In this document: in pieces, positions 34,524 through 42,212 of the stretch
Numbering within the stretch: the stretch's first letter is position 1
Layout of the letters: every line of letters starts with the position of its first letter
Source of the DNA: Bacillota bacterium
GTDB lineage: Bacteria > Bacillota > Clostridia > Oscillospirales > Ruminococcaceae
NCBI GenBank assembly: GCA_023412215.1
Contig: JAEYNX010000011.1
Location: forward strand, 1 to 46,511
Direction of reading: 5' to 3'
Length of the DNA: 46,511 bases
Notes under the pieces: model-generated
Told to the model about the DNA's origin: nothing
Databases searched by the model: none
The model's input: only the letters and a program-made list of their open reading frames with translations
Made by a program: the position numbers and the translations under genes

Positions 34524-35006
34524 TTAAAGGATGATCATAAACCGCGGCGGCGGAAGAGTACTCAGCTTTTCCTCGCTCACCCAGATGCAGTTGACGGTGG
34601 CTTTCATGGCGCTCTCGTATTCGATGAGGTATTCCGAGGCCTGCTCGAGGAGCCTGTAGTCCTTGCGCTTGCAGATGATCCAGAGCTCGTACGCCCCGAA
34701 GTAGTAGAGCACCCCCAGACGCAGGTTATCGGGGGCCAGCTGCTTGATGCACCGCATGAGCAGGAACTCCTGCGGGTGAAGCTTGCCGCGCGCCTTGGGG
34801 AAGCAGGACTGCAGATAGGCGTCGAGCGCCTCTTCGCCAACGGGCGCCGTGCCGGTCAACAGCTCCAGAAACTGCTCCTTCGCGGTGTCGTGTGTTTCCT
34901 CTGCCTGCTGCTTTTCCCCGGCGGGGCTCGCCCCCGCGGCGGCCTTGCGTGGGATATCTATCCTGACGGTGCGCGGCATAACCGCGGCGAGACTTTCGCT
35001 TGACAT
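34524..35006 (-). CDS. Hypothetical protein upstream of the HEPN-like gene
   Basis: A 160-residue soluble protein. A polar, likely disordered N-terminus (about 1-45, Ala/Pro/Gly/Glu-rich) precedes a helical domain with LHPQEFLLMRCIKQLAPDNL, VLYYFGAYELWIICKR, and a C-terminal strand-rich end VNCIWVSEEKLSTLPPPRF. I do not recognise it; no nucleotidyltransferase motif (GSxxxGxxxxxSDxD) is seen. GGAGG lies 7 bases before the ATG at 35006. It is the first gene of the HEPN-like operon and would be the candidate regulator or partner. Confidence 0.7.
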   Translation of the reverse strand: MSSESLAAVMPRTVRIDIPRKAAAGASPAGEKQQAEETHDTAKEQFLELLTGTAPVGEEALDAYLQSCFPKARGKLHPQEFLLMRCIKQLAPDNLRLGVLYYFGAYELWIICKRKDYRLLEQASEYLIEYESAMKATVNCIWVSEEKLSTLPPPRFMIIL

Positions 35007-35108
35007 CTGCAAACCTCCGTATCTGTGATAGAGATGTTGCTGTTTTGGCCGGCATCTTCGTCCGTTCCCGCCCGGTTGCCCCGCAGGGGCGAGGCGGTGG
35101 GCAAAAAT

Positions 35109-35153
35109 GTATAATAAGCGCATGCAAAAGCGGCCCTTTTGCGCTTATTATAC
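35109..35153. promoter_or_regulatory. 14-bp perfect inverted repeat over the HEPN-operon promoter
   Basis: GTATAATAAGCGCA (35109-35122) and its exact reverse complement (35140-35153) lie 17 bases apart. The right arm contains the minus-strand -10 box, so a dimeric regulator bound here would block RNA polymerase. The left arm holds a plus-strand TATAAT, so it could also act towards mnmG. Confidence 0.6.
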
Positions 35154-35175
35154 TGTATCCCGTGTTTGCGGACAA
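35147..35175 (-). promoter_or_regulatory. Promoter of the HEPN-like operon
   Basis: On the minus strand TTGTCC (35170-35175) is followed after 17 bases by TATAAT (35147-35152). The predicted transcript start lies about 130 bases before the first gene of the pair. Confidence 0.75.
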
Positions 35176-35346
35176 TATTAATCGACATTATTCTTGCTTT
35201 GTTCATAATTTTTACCTATACTATCCCATATGGCCATATGGACATGGAGGAAATTAACAGATATCCCCTTGAATATTATCTCTGTCCGCTTCGGGTGTGA
35301 GCGCTGTTCTGCCCGCGAGCCGGACAATACTATAGGAGCAGTTGTT

Positions 35347-37233
35347 ATGGTAGAGTACCTTGCCGGAAGCTATGATGTTGCCGTTATCGGGGCGGGCCAC
35401 GCGGGCTGCGAGGCCGCCCTTGCCGCCTCGCGCCTCGGCGCCAAGACCGTCCTGTTCAGTTTGTCACTCGACGCGATTGCCAACATGCCCTGCAACCCCT
35501 CGATCGGCGGCACCGCCAAGGGGCATCTGGTGCGGGAGATCGACGCGCTGGGCGGCGAGATGGCGCGCATGGCGGATAAGACCCTCATCCAGAGCCGCAT
35601 GCTCAACCGCGGCAAAGGCCCCGCCGTTTACAGCCTGCGCGCGCAGATTGACCGCGTAAAGTACCACAACGAGATGAAGCACCTGCTGGAAAAGACCGGG
35701 GGCCTCGACATCAAGCAGGCCGAGGTGGTGGCGGTGCGCAGGGCGGGGGAGGGGGAGGCCCTTGAGGTGGTCACCCATTTCGGCGCGGTGTTTACCTGCG
35801 CCTCGGTGGTGGTCTCCACCGGCACCTACCTAAACGGCAGGATCTACGTGGGCGAGTGCGCCTACCAAAGCGGGCCGGACGGCTGTCAGGCCGCCACCCA
35901 TCTCACCGAGAGTTTAAACCTGCTTGGCATTGCCACCCGCCGCTTTAAAACCGGCACCCCCGCGCGTGTGCTGCGCAGCAGCATCGATTTTACAAAGCTG
36001 GAGGAGCAGCCGGGCGACGAGCCGGTGGTGCCCTTCTCGTTTGAGACGACGACCCCGCCGCGCAATGTCGCGGTGTGCCATATCGCCTACACCAACCCCC
36101 GCACCCACGAGATCATCAAGCAGAACCTGCACCGCTCGCCGCTCTACAGCGGCAAGATCGAGGGCATCGGCCCGCGCTACTGCCCCAGCATTGAGGACAA
36201 GGTGGTGCGCTTCGGCGATAAGGAGCGCCACCAGCTCTTCATCGAGCCGATGGGGCTCGACACCGAGGAGATGTACCTGCAGGGGATGTCGTCCTCCCTG
36301 CCCGAGGAGGTGCAGGTAATGATGTATAAAACGGTGGAAGGCTTAGAGAATCTGAAGATCATGCGCACCGCCTACGCCATCGAGTACGACTGCTGCGACC
36401 CGCAGGAGCTGATGCCCACCCTGGAGTTTAAACAGGTGAAGGGGCTGTTCGGCGCGGGACAGTTTAACGGCACCTCGGGCTACGAGGAGGCCGCCGCGCA
36501 GGGGCTGGTTGCGGGCATCAACGCCGCGCGCCGCGTGCAGGGCAAGGAACTGCTGCTGCTTGACCGCGCGGGCTCCTACATCGGCACCCTCATCGACGAC
36601 CTCACCACCAAGGGCTGCCAGGACCCCTACCGCATGATGACCTCGCGCTCGGAGTTTCGGCTCATCCTGCGGCAGGATAACGCCGACAAGCGCTTAACCC
36701 CCATCGGGTATGAAATCGGCCTCGTTTCCCGCGCGCGGTATGAGGCTTTTTTGGAGAAGTACCGCAGGGTAGAGGAGGAGACCGCGCGTCTTGCGAAGGT
36801 GATCGTCCCGCCCTCGGAGGAGATAAACGCCCTGCTTGTTTCACGTGAAACAGCGCCGCTCACCACCGGTGCCCGCCTCGCCGATCTCATCCGCCGCCCG
36901 CAGGTCTCCTACCAGGGCCTTGCCCCCTTTGACGCACAGCGCCCCGCCTTGCCCGACGACGTCATCGAGCAGGCGGAGATCGAGATCAAATACGACGGCT
37001 ACATCAAACGCCAGCTCGCGCAGGTGGAGGGGATGCGCCGCCTTGAGAAGAAGCCCCTTTCGCCCGACACCCCTTATGGCGACATCAGCGGCCTGCGGCT
37101 GGAGGCGCGCGAGAAGCTCATAAAGGGTAAGCCCTTGAGCATCGGGCAGGCCTCCCGCATCTCGGGGGTAAGCCCCGCCGACATCTCGGTGCTGCTGGTG
37201 TGGCTGGAGCGGCAGGGAAGGGCTACTCTCTAA
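35347..37233 (+). CDS. mnmG: tRNA uridine-5-carboxymethylaminomethyl modification enzyme MnmG (GidA)
   Basis: A 628-residue FAD enzyme that works with MnmE on the wobble uridine of tRNA. The FAD-binding motif GAGHAGCEAALAASRLG lies at about 14-30; MPCNPSIGGTAKGHLVREID, GPRYCPSIEDKVVRF and FGAGQFNGTSGYEEAAAQG are the family signatures. AGGAG precedes the ATG at 35347; the in-frame ATG at 35230 adds unconserved residues. A parS site is embedded in the coding sequence at 36837-36852 without breaking the frame. It starts the mnmG-rsmG-noc run. Confidence 0.97.
   Translation: MVEYLAGSYDVAVIGAGHAGCEAALAASRLGAKTVLFSLSLDAIANMPCNPSIGGTAKGHLVREIDALGGEMARMADKTLIQSRMLNRGKGPAVYSLRAQIDRVKYHNEMKHLLEKTGGLDIKQAEVVAVRRAGEGEALEVVTHFGAVFTCASVVVSTGTYLNGRIYVGECAYQSGPDGCQAATHLTESLNLLGIATRRFKTGTPARVLRSSIDFTKLEEQPGDEPVVPFSFETTTPPRNVAVCHIAYTNPRTHEIIKQNLHRSPLYSGKIEGIGPRYCPSIEDKVVRFGDKERHQLFIEPMGLDTEEMYLQGMSSSLPEEVQVMMYKTVEGLENLKIMRTAYAIEYDCCDPQELMPTLEFKQVKGLFGAGQFNGTSGYEEAAAQGLVAGINAARRVQGKELLLLDRAGSYIGTLIDDLTTKGCQDPYRMMTSRSEFRLILRQDNADKRLTPIGYEIGLVSRARYEAFLEKYRRVEEETARLAKVIVPPSEEINALLVSRETAPLTTGARLADLIRRPQVSYQGLAPFDAQRPALPDDVIEQAEIEIKYDGYIKRQLAQVEGMRRLEKKPLSPDTPYGDISGLRLEAREKLIKGKPLSIGQASRISGVSPADISVLLVWLERQGRATL
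36837..36852. promoter_or_regulatory. parS site (perfect consensus)
   Basis: TGTTTCACGTGAAACA matches the Firmicutes ParB/Spo0J binding palindrome exactly. It lies inside mnmG, encoding Val-Ser-Arg-Glu-Thr. ParB spreads from such sites to build the origin segregation complex. Confidence 0.93.
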
Positions 37234-37295
37234 AACGATCAAATACTACAGAACAATAGATATTCTCCACACCCACGGAAAAGGAAGATAGAACG

Positions 37296-38009
37296 ATGAG
37301 CATGACGACCGACATCTTAAAGCAAAGCGCCCTTCATTACGGCATAGAGCTTACCGATGACCAGCTGGCACAGTTTGAGCTGTATAAGACGCTGCTGCTC
37401 GATTGGAGCACCCGCATGAACCTCACCGCCATCAAGGACGAGGAGGGGATAGCGGTGAAGCACTTTCTCGACAGCATCCTGCTAAACGTAAAGCTGCACC
37501 TTACGCAGGGCGCCCGGCTGATCGATGTGGGCACCGGCGCAGGCTTTCCCGCCGTTCCCCTGAAGATCGTCCGGCCCGATATCGCCATCACCCTCGCGGA
37601 CGGCTTAAACAAGCGCATCACCTTCTTAAACGAGCTGACCCGGCAGCTTCAGCTTGAGGCGCACACCATCCATGCGCGCGCGGAGGAGCTGGGTAAAAGC
37701 CCCGGCTACCGCGAGCGGTACGACTATGCAACCGCCCGGGCGGTTGCCTCCCTCAACGAGCTGAGCGAGTACTGCCTGCCTTTTGTTAAGGTGGGGGGCA
37801 CCTTTGCCGCGATGAAGAGCGGCGAGGTGGACGAGGAGCTCAGTGCCGCGCAGAACGCCGTTGCCCTCCTGGGCGGAAAGGTGGAGGAGGTACTGCGCTT
37901 TACGCTACCGGATGAAAGCCGCCGCAGTATTGTCGTAATAAAAAAGATTTCGCACACTTCCCCAAAATACCCGCGCGTAAGCGCGCAGATTGCAAAAAAG
38001 CCGCTATAG
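37296..38009 (+). CDS. rsmG: 16S rRNA m7G527 methyltransferase RsmG (GidB)
   Basis: A 237-residue SAM-dependent methyltransferase that modifies G527 (E. coli numbering) of 16S rRNA. The SAM-binding motif LIDVGTGAGFPAVPLKIVRP lies at about 75-94, with WSTRMNLTAIKD before it and DYATARAVASL after; these are RsmG-specific. AAGGAAG lies before the ATG. It follows mnmG by 62 bases. Loss of RsmG gives low-level streptomycin resistance in other species. Confidence 0.96.
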   Translation: MSMTTDILKQSALHYGIELTDDQLAQFELYKTLLLDWSTRMNLTAIKDEEGIAVKHFLDSILLNVKLHLTQGARLIDVGTGAGFPAVPLKIVRPDIAITLADGLNKRITFLNELTRQLQLEAHTIHARAEELGKSPGYRERYDYATARAVASLNELSEYCLPFVKVGGTFAAMKSGEVDEELSAAQNAVALLGGKVEEVLRFTLPDESRRSIVVIKKISHTSPKYPRVSAQIAKKPL

Positions 38010-38133
38010 CCTCGTGGAATAACAGGGGAACAAGCAGAAAGCCGACGAAACCGCACAACGGAAAATAATGGAAAATAACGCTTCTTTATGCTACACTATG
38101 CCTAGCAGCAGTGGACAAGCATGAAGGGGCGTT

Positions 38134-38149
38134 TGTTTCATATGAAACA
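38134..38149. promoter_or_regulatory. parS-like palindrome upstream of noc
   Basis: TGTTTCATATGAAACA differs from parS only in the central two bases (CATATG for CACGTG). The symmetry extends 3 bases further on each side, giving a 22-base perfect palindrome (38131-38152). It sits 75 bases before the noc start and could be a weak ParB site or the site of Noc itself. Confidence 0.6.
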
Positions 38150-38223
38150 AACCCTGTAGGGCTGCATTTTTAATGAAGGACAACAACGTTTGAACAGCAG
38201 TGCAGTTTTGGGAGGGTCGATCC

Positions 38224-39066
38224 ATGGCTGTGTTTACACGCGAGAAAACCATCAACAAGGTGCTTGAGATCGGTACGGAGCATATACTGCCCAACCCCGC
38301 CCAGCCGCGCAAGAGCATGGATAGCGACGAGCTGCAGAGCTTAGCCGAGAGCATCCGCGCAAACGGGGTGCTGCAGCCGCTCACCGTGCGGCGCATGAAG
38401 GACGGGCTGTATGAGCTGATAGCCGGGGAGCGCAGGCTGCGCGCCGCGAAGCTGATCGGGCTTGCCGCGGTGCCATGCATTGTCATCGACACTACGGGCC
38501 AGCAGTCGGCGGTGCTGTCGGTGCTCGAAAACCTGCAGCGCAAGGACCTCACCTTCTTTGAGGAGGCGATGGCCTACAGCGCGCTCATCAACGACTGGGG
38601 CATCACGCAGGAGCAGGCGGCGGTAAAGCTGGGCAAGGCGCAGTCCACGATCGCAAACAAGCTGCGGCTGTTGCGCCTGAGCGAGGTCGAGCAGCAGCTG
38701 ATTATCAAGTACCGCCTCACCGAGCGCCACGCGCGCGCGCTTTTAAAGCTGGAGGATGCCTCTCAGCGCCGTCAGGTGCTCGACACCATCGCCCTCAAGG
38801 GGCTTAACGTGGGCCAGACCGAGGAGTACATCAACAAGATGCTCAGCTATATCCCCAAGCCGCGGCAGGAAAAGGTGATTGTGGTGAAGGACGTTCGCCT
38901 CTTCATCAACACCGTTACCAAGGCGGTGAGCATCATGCAGAAGGCGGGTGTGGACGCGCAGGCCAAGCAGGTGGAGAAGGACGACTATATTGAGTATATC
39001 GTCACCATCCCCAAGCAGTCGCGCAAGCCCGCCCCTAGGCTCTTCACCCCGGCGGCGAACGGTTAA
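38224..39066 (+). CDS. noc: Nucleoid occlusion protein Noc (ParB paralogue)
   Basis: A 280-residue ParB-family CTPase. LPNPAQPRK, LIAGERRLRAAKL (CTP-binding GERR) and VLENLQRKDLTFFEEA define the N domain. The helix-turn-helix LGKAQSTIANKLRLL has the QST form of Noc, unlike the SRP form of ParB/Spo0J at 42992, so the assignment is firmer than a plain ParB call. Noc binds its sites around the chromosome and the membrane and blocks Z-ring assembly over the nucleoid. GGAGGG precedes the ATG at 38224. It follows rsmG as in Bacillus. A terminator follows. Confidence 0.88.
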   Translation: MAVFTREKTINKVLEIGTEHILPNPAQPRKSMDSDELQSLAESIRANGVLQPLTVRRMKDGLYELIAGERRLRAAKLIGLAAVPCIVIDTTGQQSAVLSVLENLQRKDLTFFEEAMAYSALINDWGITQEQAAVKLGKAQSTIANKLRLLRLSEVEQQLIIKYRLTERHARALLKLEDASQRRQVLDTIALKGLNVGQTEEYINKMLSYIPKPRQEKVIVVKDVRLFINTVTKAVSIMQKAGVDAQAKQVEKDDYIEYIVTIPKQSRKPAPRLFTPAANG

Positions 39067-39128
39067 TGCGTTTTACACTTTCCCTGGTGTAAAATATTTC
39101 ACTCATCCCCTGGCTGATTTTATCGGGT

Positions 39129-39155
39129 AAGGCGCGGCAGCAGCCGCGCCTTTTC
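39129..39155 (+). terminator. Rho-independent terminator of noc
   Basis: AAGGCGCGGC pairs with GCCGCGCCTT around a 4-base loop and is followed by TTTTCCC. It ends the mnmG-rsmG-noc transcript. Confidence 0.85.
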
Positions 39156-39179
39156 CCGTTGCGGGGAGGGGGCTGACCA

Positions 39180-40300
39180 CTTCGGCGGCCCACGGTCAAT
39201 AACCGTGGCACGGTGAGATTGCGGGGCGATGATTGTGTAGGGAACGGCCCCTGTGCCGTTCCGTTTGGCACCTGCCTCGACCGTGTAGGGGGCGGGGTCT
39301 TCCCGCCCGTGACAGAGACCACGATGTAGGGGTGAACTGTGTTCGCCCGAGGTTGCCCACCCTGCGCTGCATAGAATCCGTGGGAAACCAAAGGTCTCCC
39401 CTACAACCCGAACCACCCTGTTGCCGCATGGTAGGGGGCGGCATTCCCCCGAACAAGGCGAACACGTAGGTTCGCCCCTACGGCGTAACGGGCAGGCACC
39501 CGTAGGGGCAGACCCGTGTGTCTGTCCTGTGGAATGTATATGTCGTGTTCCTGTGTGGAACATCCCCTATTGTAGGGGCCGACGACCTCGGTGGCCCGTG
39601 GTTGCCCACCACACCACGTCGGTGGTGTAGGGGCGAAATGCGAAATTCGCGTCTGACAATCGCCTCGGCTGCCCCTGTGCCCAATAATGATGATATAAAT
39701 TGTAATTCTAAAGGCAGGCGCCAACCGCACCTCCCCTGTAGGGGAGCACAATGCGCTCTCGCGGTCTAACCCCGCGCTGCATAAAGTCCGCGGGAGGCTG
39801 GTAGCCTCCCCTACAGCCCTCAACCGCATTGTTGCCCTGTTGTGGGAGCGGCGACCTCGACGCCCCGTGGTCACCCACCGCCCATGGTGATGGTGTAGGG
39901 GCGGGGTTCTCCCGCCCGTGGTTTTTCCTTTTGCGCTTTTATTATAAATCCTGCTGTATCTTACATTGTCCGTTCCCGCACGCCACGTCCGCTACGCGTC
40001 CCTGGTGCCCCTTCGGCGACGGCTTCGTCGTTACAGGCGGGTTCCTTTTCTTATTCGAGAAAGAGGAACAGAAAAGGATGGGCCTGTCGCGGCCTGAGCG
40101 ACAATCTAAAATCAATAAGAATGTAATAATGTGGTACAGCGGAGCATCAGTATCGCGTCCCCTATAACGTTGCAACAGGAAGATGCAGGGTAGTAGGGAG
40201 ACCTGCGGTCTGACGTGGATTCTATGCGACGGGCGGTCAGACCGCAGGCGAAGACCCTTCGACATTGAACCCAATTCGCCCCTACGGGTTGAAGGATGGA
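39180..40300. repeat. Large palindromic-cassette block after noc
   Basis: About thirteen cassettes in a 1.3 kb gap: GGAACGGC (39237-39263), GGGCGGG (39285-39309), GGGTGAAC (39325-39348), GGAAACC (39382-39404), GGGCGAAC (39457-39481), GGGCAGAC (39502-39529), GGGCCGAC (39571-39598), a mini-hairpin copy (39626-39664), GGGAGC (39737-39760), GGGAGGCT (39791-39814), GGGCGGG (39896-39919) and an eroded GGGAGACC (40192-40220). The middle (39930-40180) has a few weak hairpins and no gene. Confidence 0.85.
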
Positions 40301-40329
40301 TTGCAGGACTATCCGCGACGATAAACCGC

Positions 40330-40358
40330 TTGCCTTGCTTCTCTGTCCGCGCTATACT
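40330..40358 (+). promoter_or_regulatory. Promoter of the GNAT gene
   Basis: TTGCCT (40330-40335) and TATACT (40353-40358) are 17 bases apart. The transcript would start near 40365, so the parS site at 40384-40399 lies in its leader. Confidence 0.65.
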
Positions 40359-40383
40359 ATGTCTAGGATTAAATCGCACGGAT

Positions 40384-40399
40384 TGTTTCACATGAAACA
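40384..40399. promoter_or_regulatory. parS variant in the GNAT leader
   Basis: TGTTTCACATGAAACA differs from the consensus parS by one base (CACATG for CACGTG). It lies 15 bases before the acetyltransferase start, next to the ribosome site. Confidence 0.75.
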
Positions 40400-40414
40400 T
40401 GGGAGGGAAGAGGC

Positions 40415-41017
40415 ATGATAGAGCTGCTGCCGCTGCACGAGAGCAGCCTGCATTATATCGTCGCGTGGAACGAGGGGAAGGATATCGACTTTCTGCGCCA
40501 GTGGGCGGGGCCGAGCGCGTACAGCTACCCGCTGACCGAGGAGCAGCTGAAAACGCGGCTGGACTACTCCAAACGCAGGCAGTCGGACTTTGCAATGTAC
40601 GAGATCATCCTCGACCGCGAGACGATGATCGGCACCATCGAGCTGTTTGCCATCGACCGCGAGACGCTGCGCGCCACGATGGGCCGCTTTTTGCTGGGCG
40701 AGGAGTACCGCGGCAGGGGCTACGGGCAGGAGGCGATCAAGGCGCTGTTTCGCCTTGCAAAAGATCATTATAAGATCGAAGAGCTGCGCTTAAATGTATT
40801 CGAGTATAACGTCGCCGCCCAGAAGTGCTATGAAAGGGCGGGCTTTGTATTCGAGAGCTTTAAGCAGGACCCGCAGAACCCAAAATGGAACCTCTACAGC
40901 TACGTGGCGGAGCTGTACGCCATCGACATCGAAACGGGGAAGCGCACGCTGCCGGAGCTTGCACCGGAATACATCCCGGACGGGGAAGAGGCGCCGCCAG
41001 ACATCTATACCTTCTGA
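40415..41017 (+). CDS. GNAT-family N-acetyltransferase (RimJ/RimL type)
   Basis: A 200-residue protein with the GNAT fold. GTIELFAID and GRFLLGEEYRGRGYGQEAIKALF form the acetyl-CoA pocket (Q/R-x-x-G-x-G/A as RGRGYG, about 109-114), and NVAAQKCYERAGFV is the usual last-helix motif. It should acetylate an amine, perhaps a ribosomal-protein N-terminus or a small molecule; the substrate is unknown. The C-terminal 40 residues go beyond the fold. GGAGGG lies before the ATG. The parS variant in its leader suggests its transcription could respond to ParB. Confidence 0.9.
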   Translation: MIELLPLHESSLHYIVAWNEGKDIDFLRQWAGPSAYSYPLTEEQLKTRLDYSKRRQSDFAMYEIILDRETMIGTIELFAIDRETLRATMGRFLLGEEYRGRGYGQEAIKALFRLAKDHYKIEELRLNVFEYNVAAQKCYERAGFVFESFKQDPQNPKWNLYSYVAELYAIDIETGKRTLPELAPEYIPDGEEAPPDIYTF

Positions 41018-41093
41018 TTTGAAGGCAAAAGTGCTGTTCCTTGAATATAAGGAAGCAATATTTACAGTTATTTCATCTACACCGGAAGAATTT

Positions 41094-41103
41094 GTGCTAT
41101 ACT
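41094..41103 (+). promoter_or_regulatory. Extended -10 promoter of the lipoprotein gene
   Basis: TG, one base, TATACT (41095-41103) lies 140 bases before the lipoprotein start. No good -35 is visible. Confidence 0.45.
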
Positions 41104-41242
41104 ATACACATATTATGTATATCCGGATTCGGTTTATAGAGAATAAGCCAATTCGCGTATATGAAGTGATGTGCGTGCTGCCGTGGGTGAGCAGTGCGCG
41201 GCGGATATCAGGCTGAACACAAAAACAAAGGAGTAGATGAAA

Positions 41243-41953
41243 ATGAGCAAATACCGGCGCTTTGCCACAGCAGCCCTTGCGCTTGCGTTGACGGTTGCAC
41301 TCAGCGCGTGCAATTATGGCCTTCCGGCCGCGAACAACTCCTCGGCGGAGGTATCGGAGGAATCCTCGGAGGCCTCTTCTTCCGAGCTGGTTTCGTTCGA
41401 AGGCGCGGGCTCAGGCGAGAGCAGCAGCGAGGTGTCCTCCTCAGAGGAGACCTCCACCTCCTCCGCGGATATCTTCCTAGAGGAATCCTCCTCACAGGCG
41501 GCCAGCTCCAAGGCCGCGAGCTCCAAGCCCGCCGCGAGCAGTTCAAAAGCGGCAAGCTCCAAGGCGGCTGCCTCCAGTAAGGCGGCCAGCTCCAAGGCCG
41601 CGTCCTCCAAGGCAACGGTGAGCGTGGACAACGACTACGGCTCCAGCGACGAGGAAGAGGAAGAAGAGGATATCGAACCCTACGTTGCCGGTGTATACCG
41701 CATAGAGGCGGATGAAATCTGTAAGATACGCCTGAGGAACGTCGGTGAGTGCGAGATAACCGACGCGGAAGTGCTCGATATCAACGACGCCGGTGACGAC
41801 GCGGAAGCGGATATCGACATCGACGATACGTCCATATCGGTAAACCCCTCCACCTATGGCCGGTACAGCATTATGATTTATGTGGAAGATCCCAGTGAAG
41901 GGGTAAGCTACGAGTTAAGAACGCTGGTTATTGTTGAAAAAGACGACGACTAG
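41243..41953 (+). CDS. Lipoprotein with Ser/Ala/Lys low-complexity linker
   Basis: A 236-residue exported lipoprotein. The signal ends in lipobox LSAC (Cys23). A Ser/Glu-rich linker with a long row of ASSKAA units (about 90-125) and an acidic run of Glu follows, then a C-terminal beta-rich domain (about 140-236) with VAGVYRIEADEICKIRL and YSIMIYVEDPSEGVSYELRTL. The fold of that domain is not recognised; its charge suggests cell-wall or ion binding. Of two near ATGs, 41243 has the better spacing from AAGGAG; 41237 gives only 2 more residues. Confidence 0.8.
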   Translation: MSKYRRFATAALALALTVALSACNYGLPAANNSSAEVSEESSEASSSELVSFEGAGSGESSSEVSSSEETSTSSADIFLEESSSQAASSKAASSKPAASSSKAASSKAAASSKAASSKAASSKATVSVDNDYGSSDEEEEEEDIEPYVAGVYRIEADEICKIRLRNVGECEITDAEVLDINDAGDDAEADIDIDDTSISVNPSTYGRYSIMIYVEDPSEGVSYELRTLVIVEKDDD

Positions 41954-41977
41954 CCGTAAGTCATCACTTATTCATAA

Positions 41978-42006
41978 TAAAAGGGAGCCGCACCGGCTCC
42001 CTTTTA
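41978..42006 (+). terminator. Rho-independent terminator of the lipoprotein gene
   Basis: AAAGGGAGCCG pairs with CGGCTCCCTTT around a 3-base loop and runs into TTTTAT. A parS variant begins at the next base. Confidence 0.9.
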
Positions 42007-42022
42007 TGTTTCACATGAAACA
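42007..42022. promoter_or_regulatory. parS variant upstream of parA
   Basis: TGTTTCACATGAAACA, identical to the copy at 40384-40399. It lies about 190 bases before the parA start, next to the terminator. Confidence 0.78.
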
Positions 42023-42069
42023 TTTTACGCTTTAACTCTTTTATAAAGAGGAAGATTATGATATACTGG

Positions 42070-42161
42070 TAATACTAATTCCAATAAGAAATAGTGCAGA
42101 AAGATTCTTCACAAGGGGCCTTTCGCTTGAATTTTTCTATAGTTCTAATTGTAATAAGTAC
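42070..42161. mobile_element. MITE-like element, long type, copy E
   Basis: A 92-base copy of the element at 1121-1225, starting TAATACTAATTCC and ending GTAATAAGTAC. The ends pair as imperfect inverted repeats; the interior has a short AAGGGGCCTTT palindrome. It sits in the parA leader and could carry or disrupt the promoter. Confidence 0.65.
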
Positions 42162-42212
42162 GGGTAAAACGAGAGGACAGCCTGAAAGAGCATGGGCGGA
42201 AACGGAGAGACT

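Noticed and set aside
37735..37745. CCCGGG-type sequences as Bacillus-like Noc sites
   Set aside because: CCCGGG occurs at a few places (9952, 12120, 37736) but without the ATTT/AAAT flanks, so these do not look like Noc sites.
38041..38120. Possible tRNA or small RNA gene between rsmG and noc
   Set aside because: No cloverleaf, CCA end or stable long stem was found; the only structure is the 22-base palindrome.
39401..39874. 157-codon minus-strand frame in the block after noc
   Set aside because: Made wholly of cassettes and linkers; no ribosome site.
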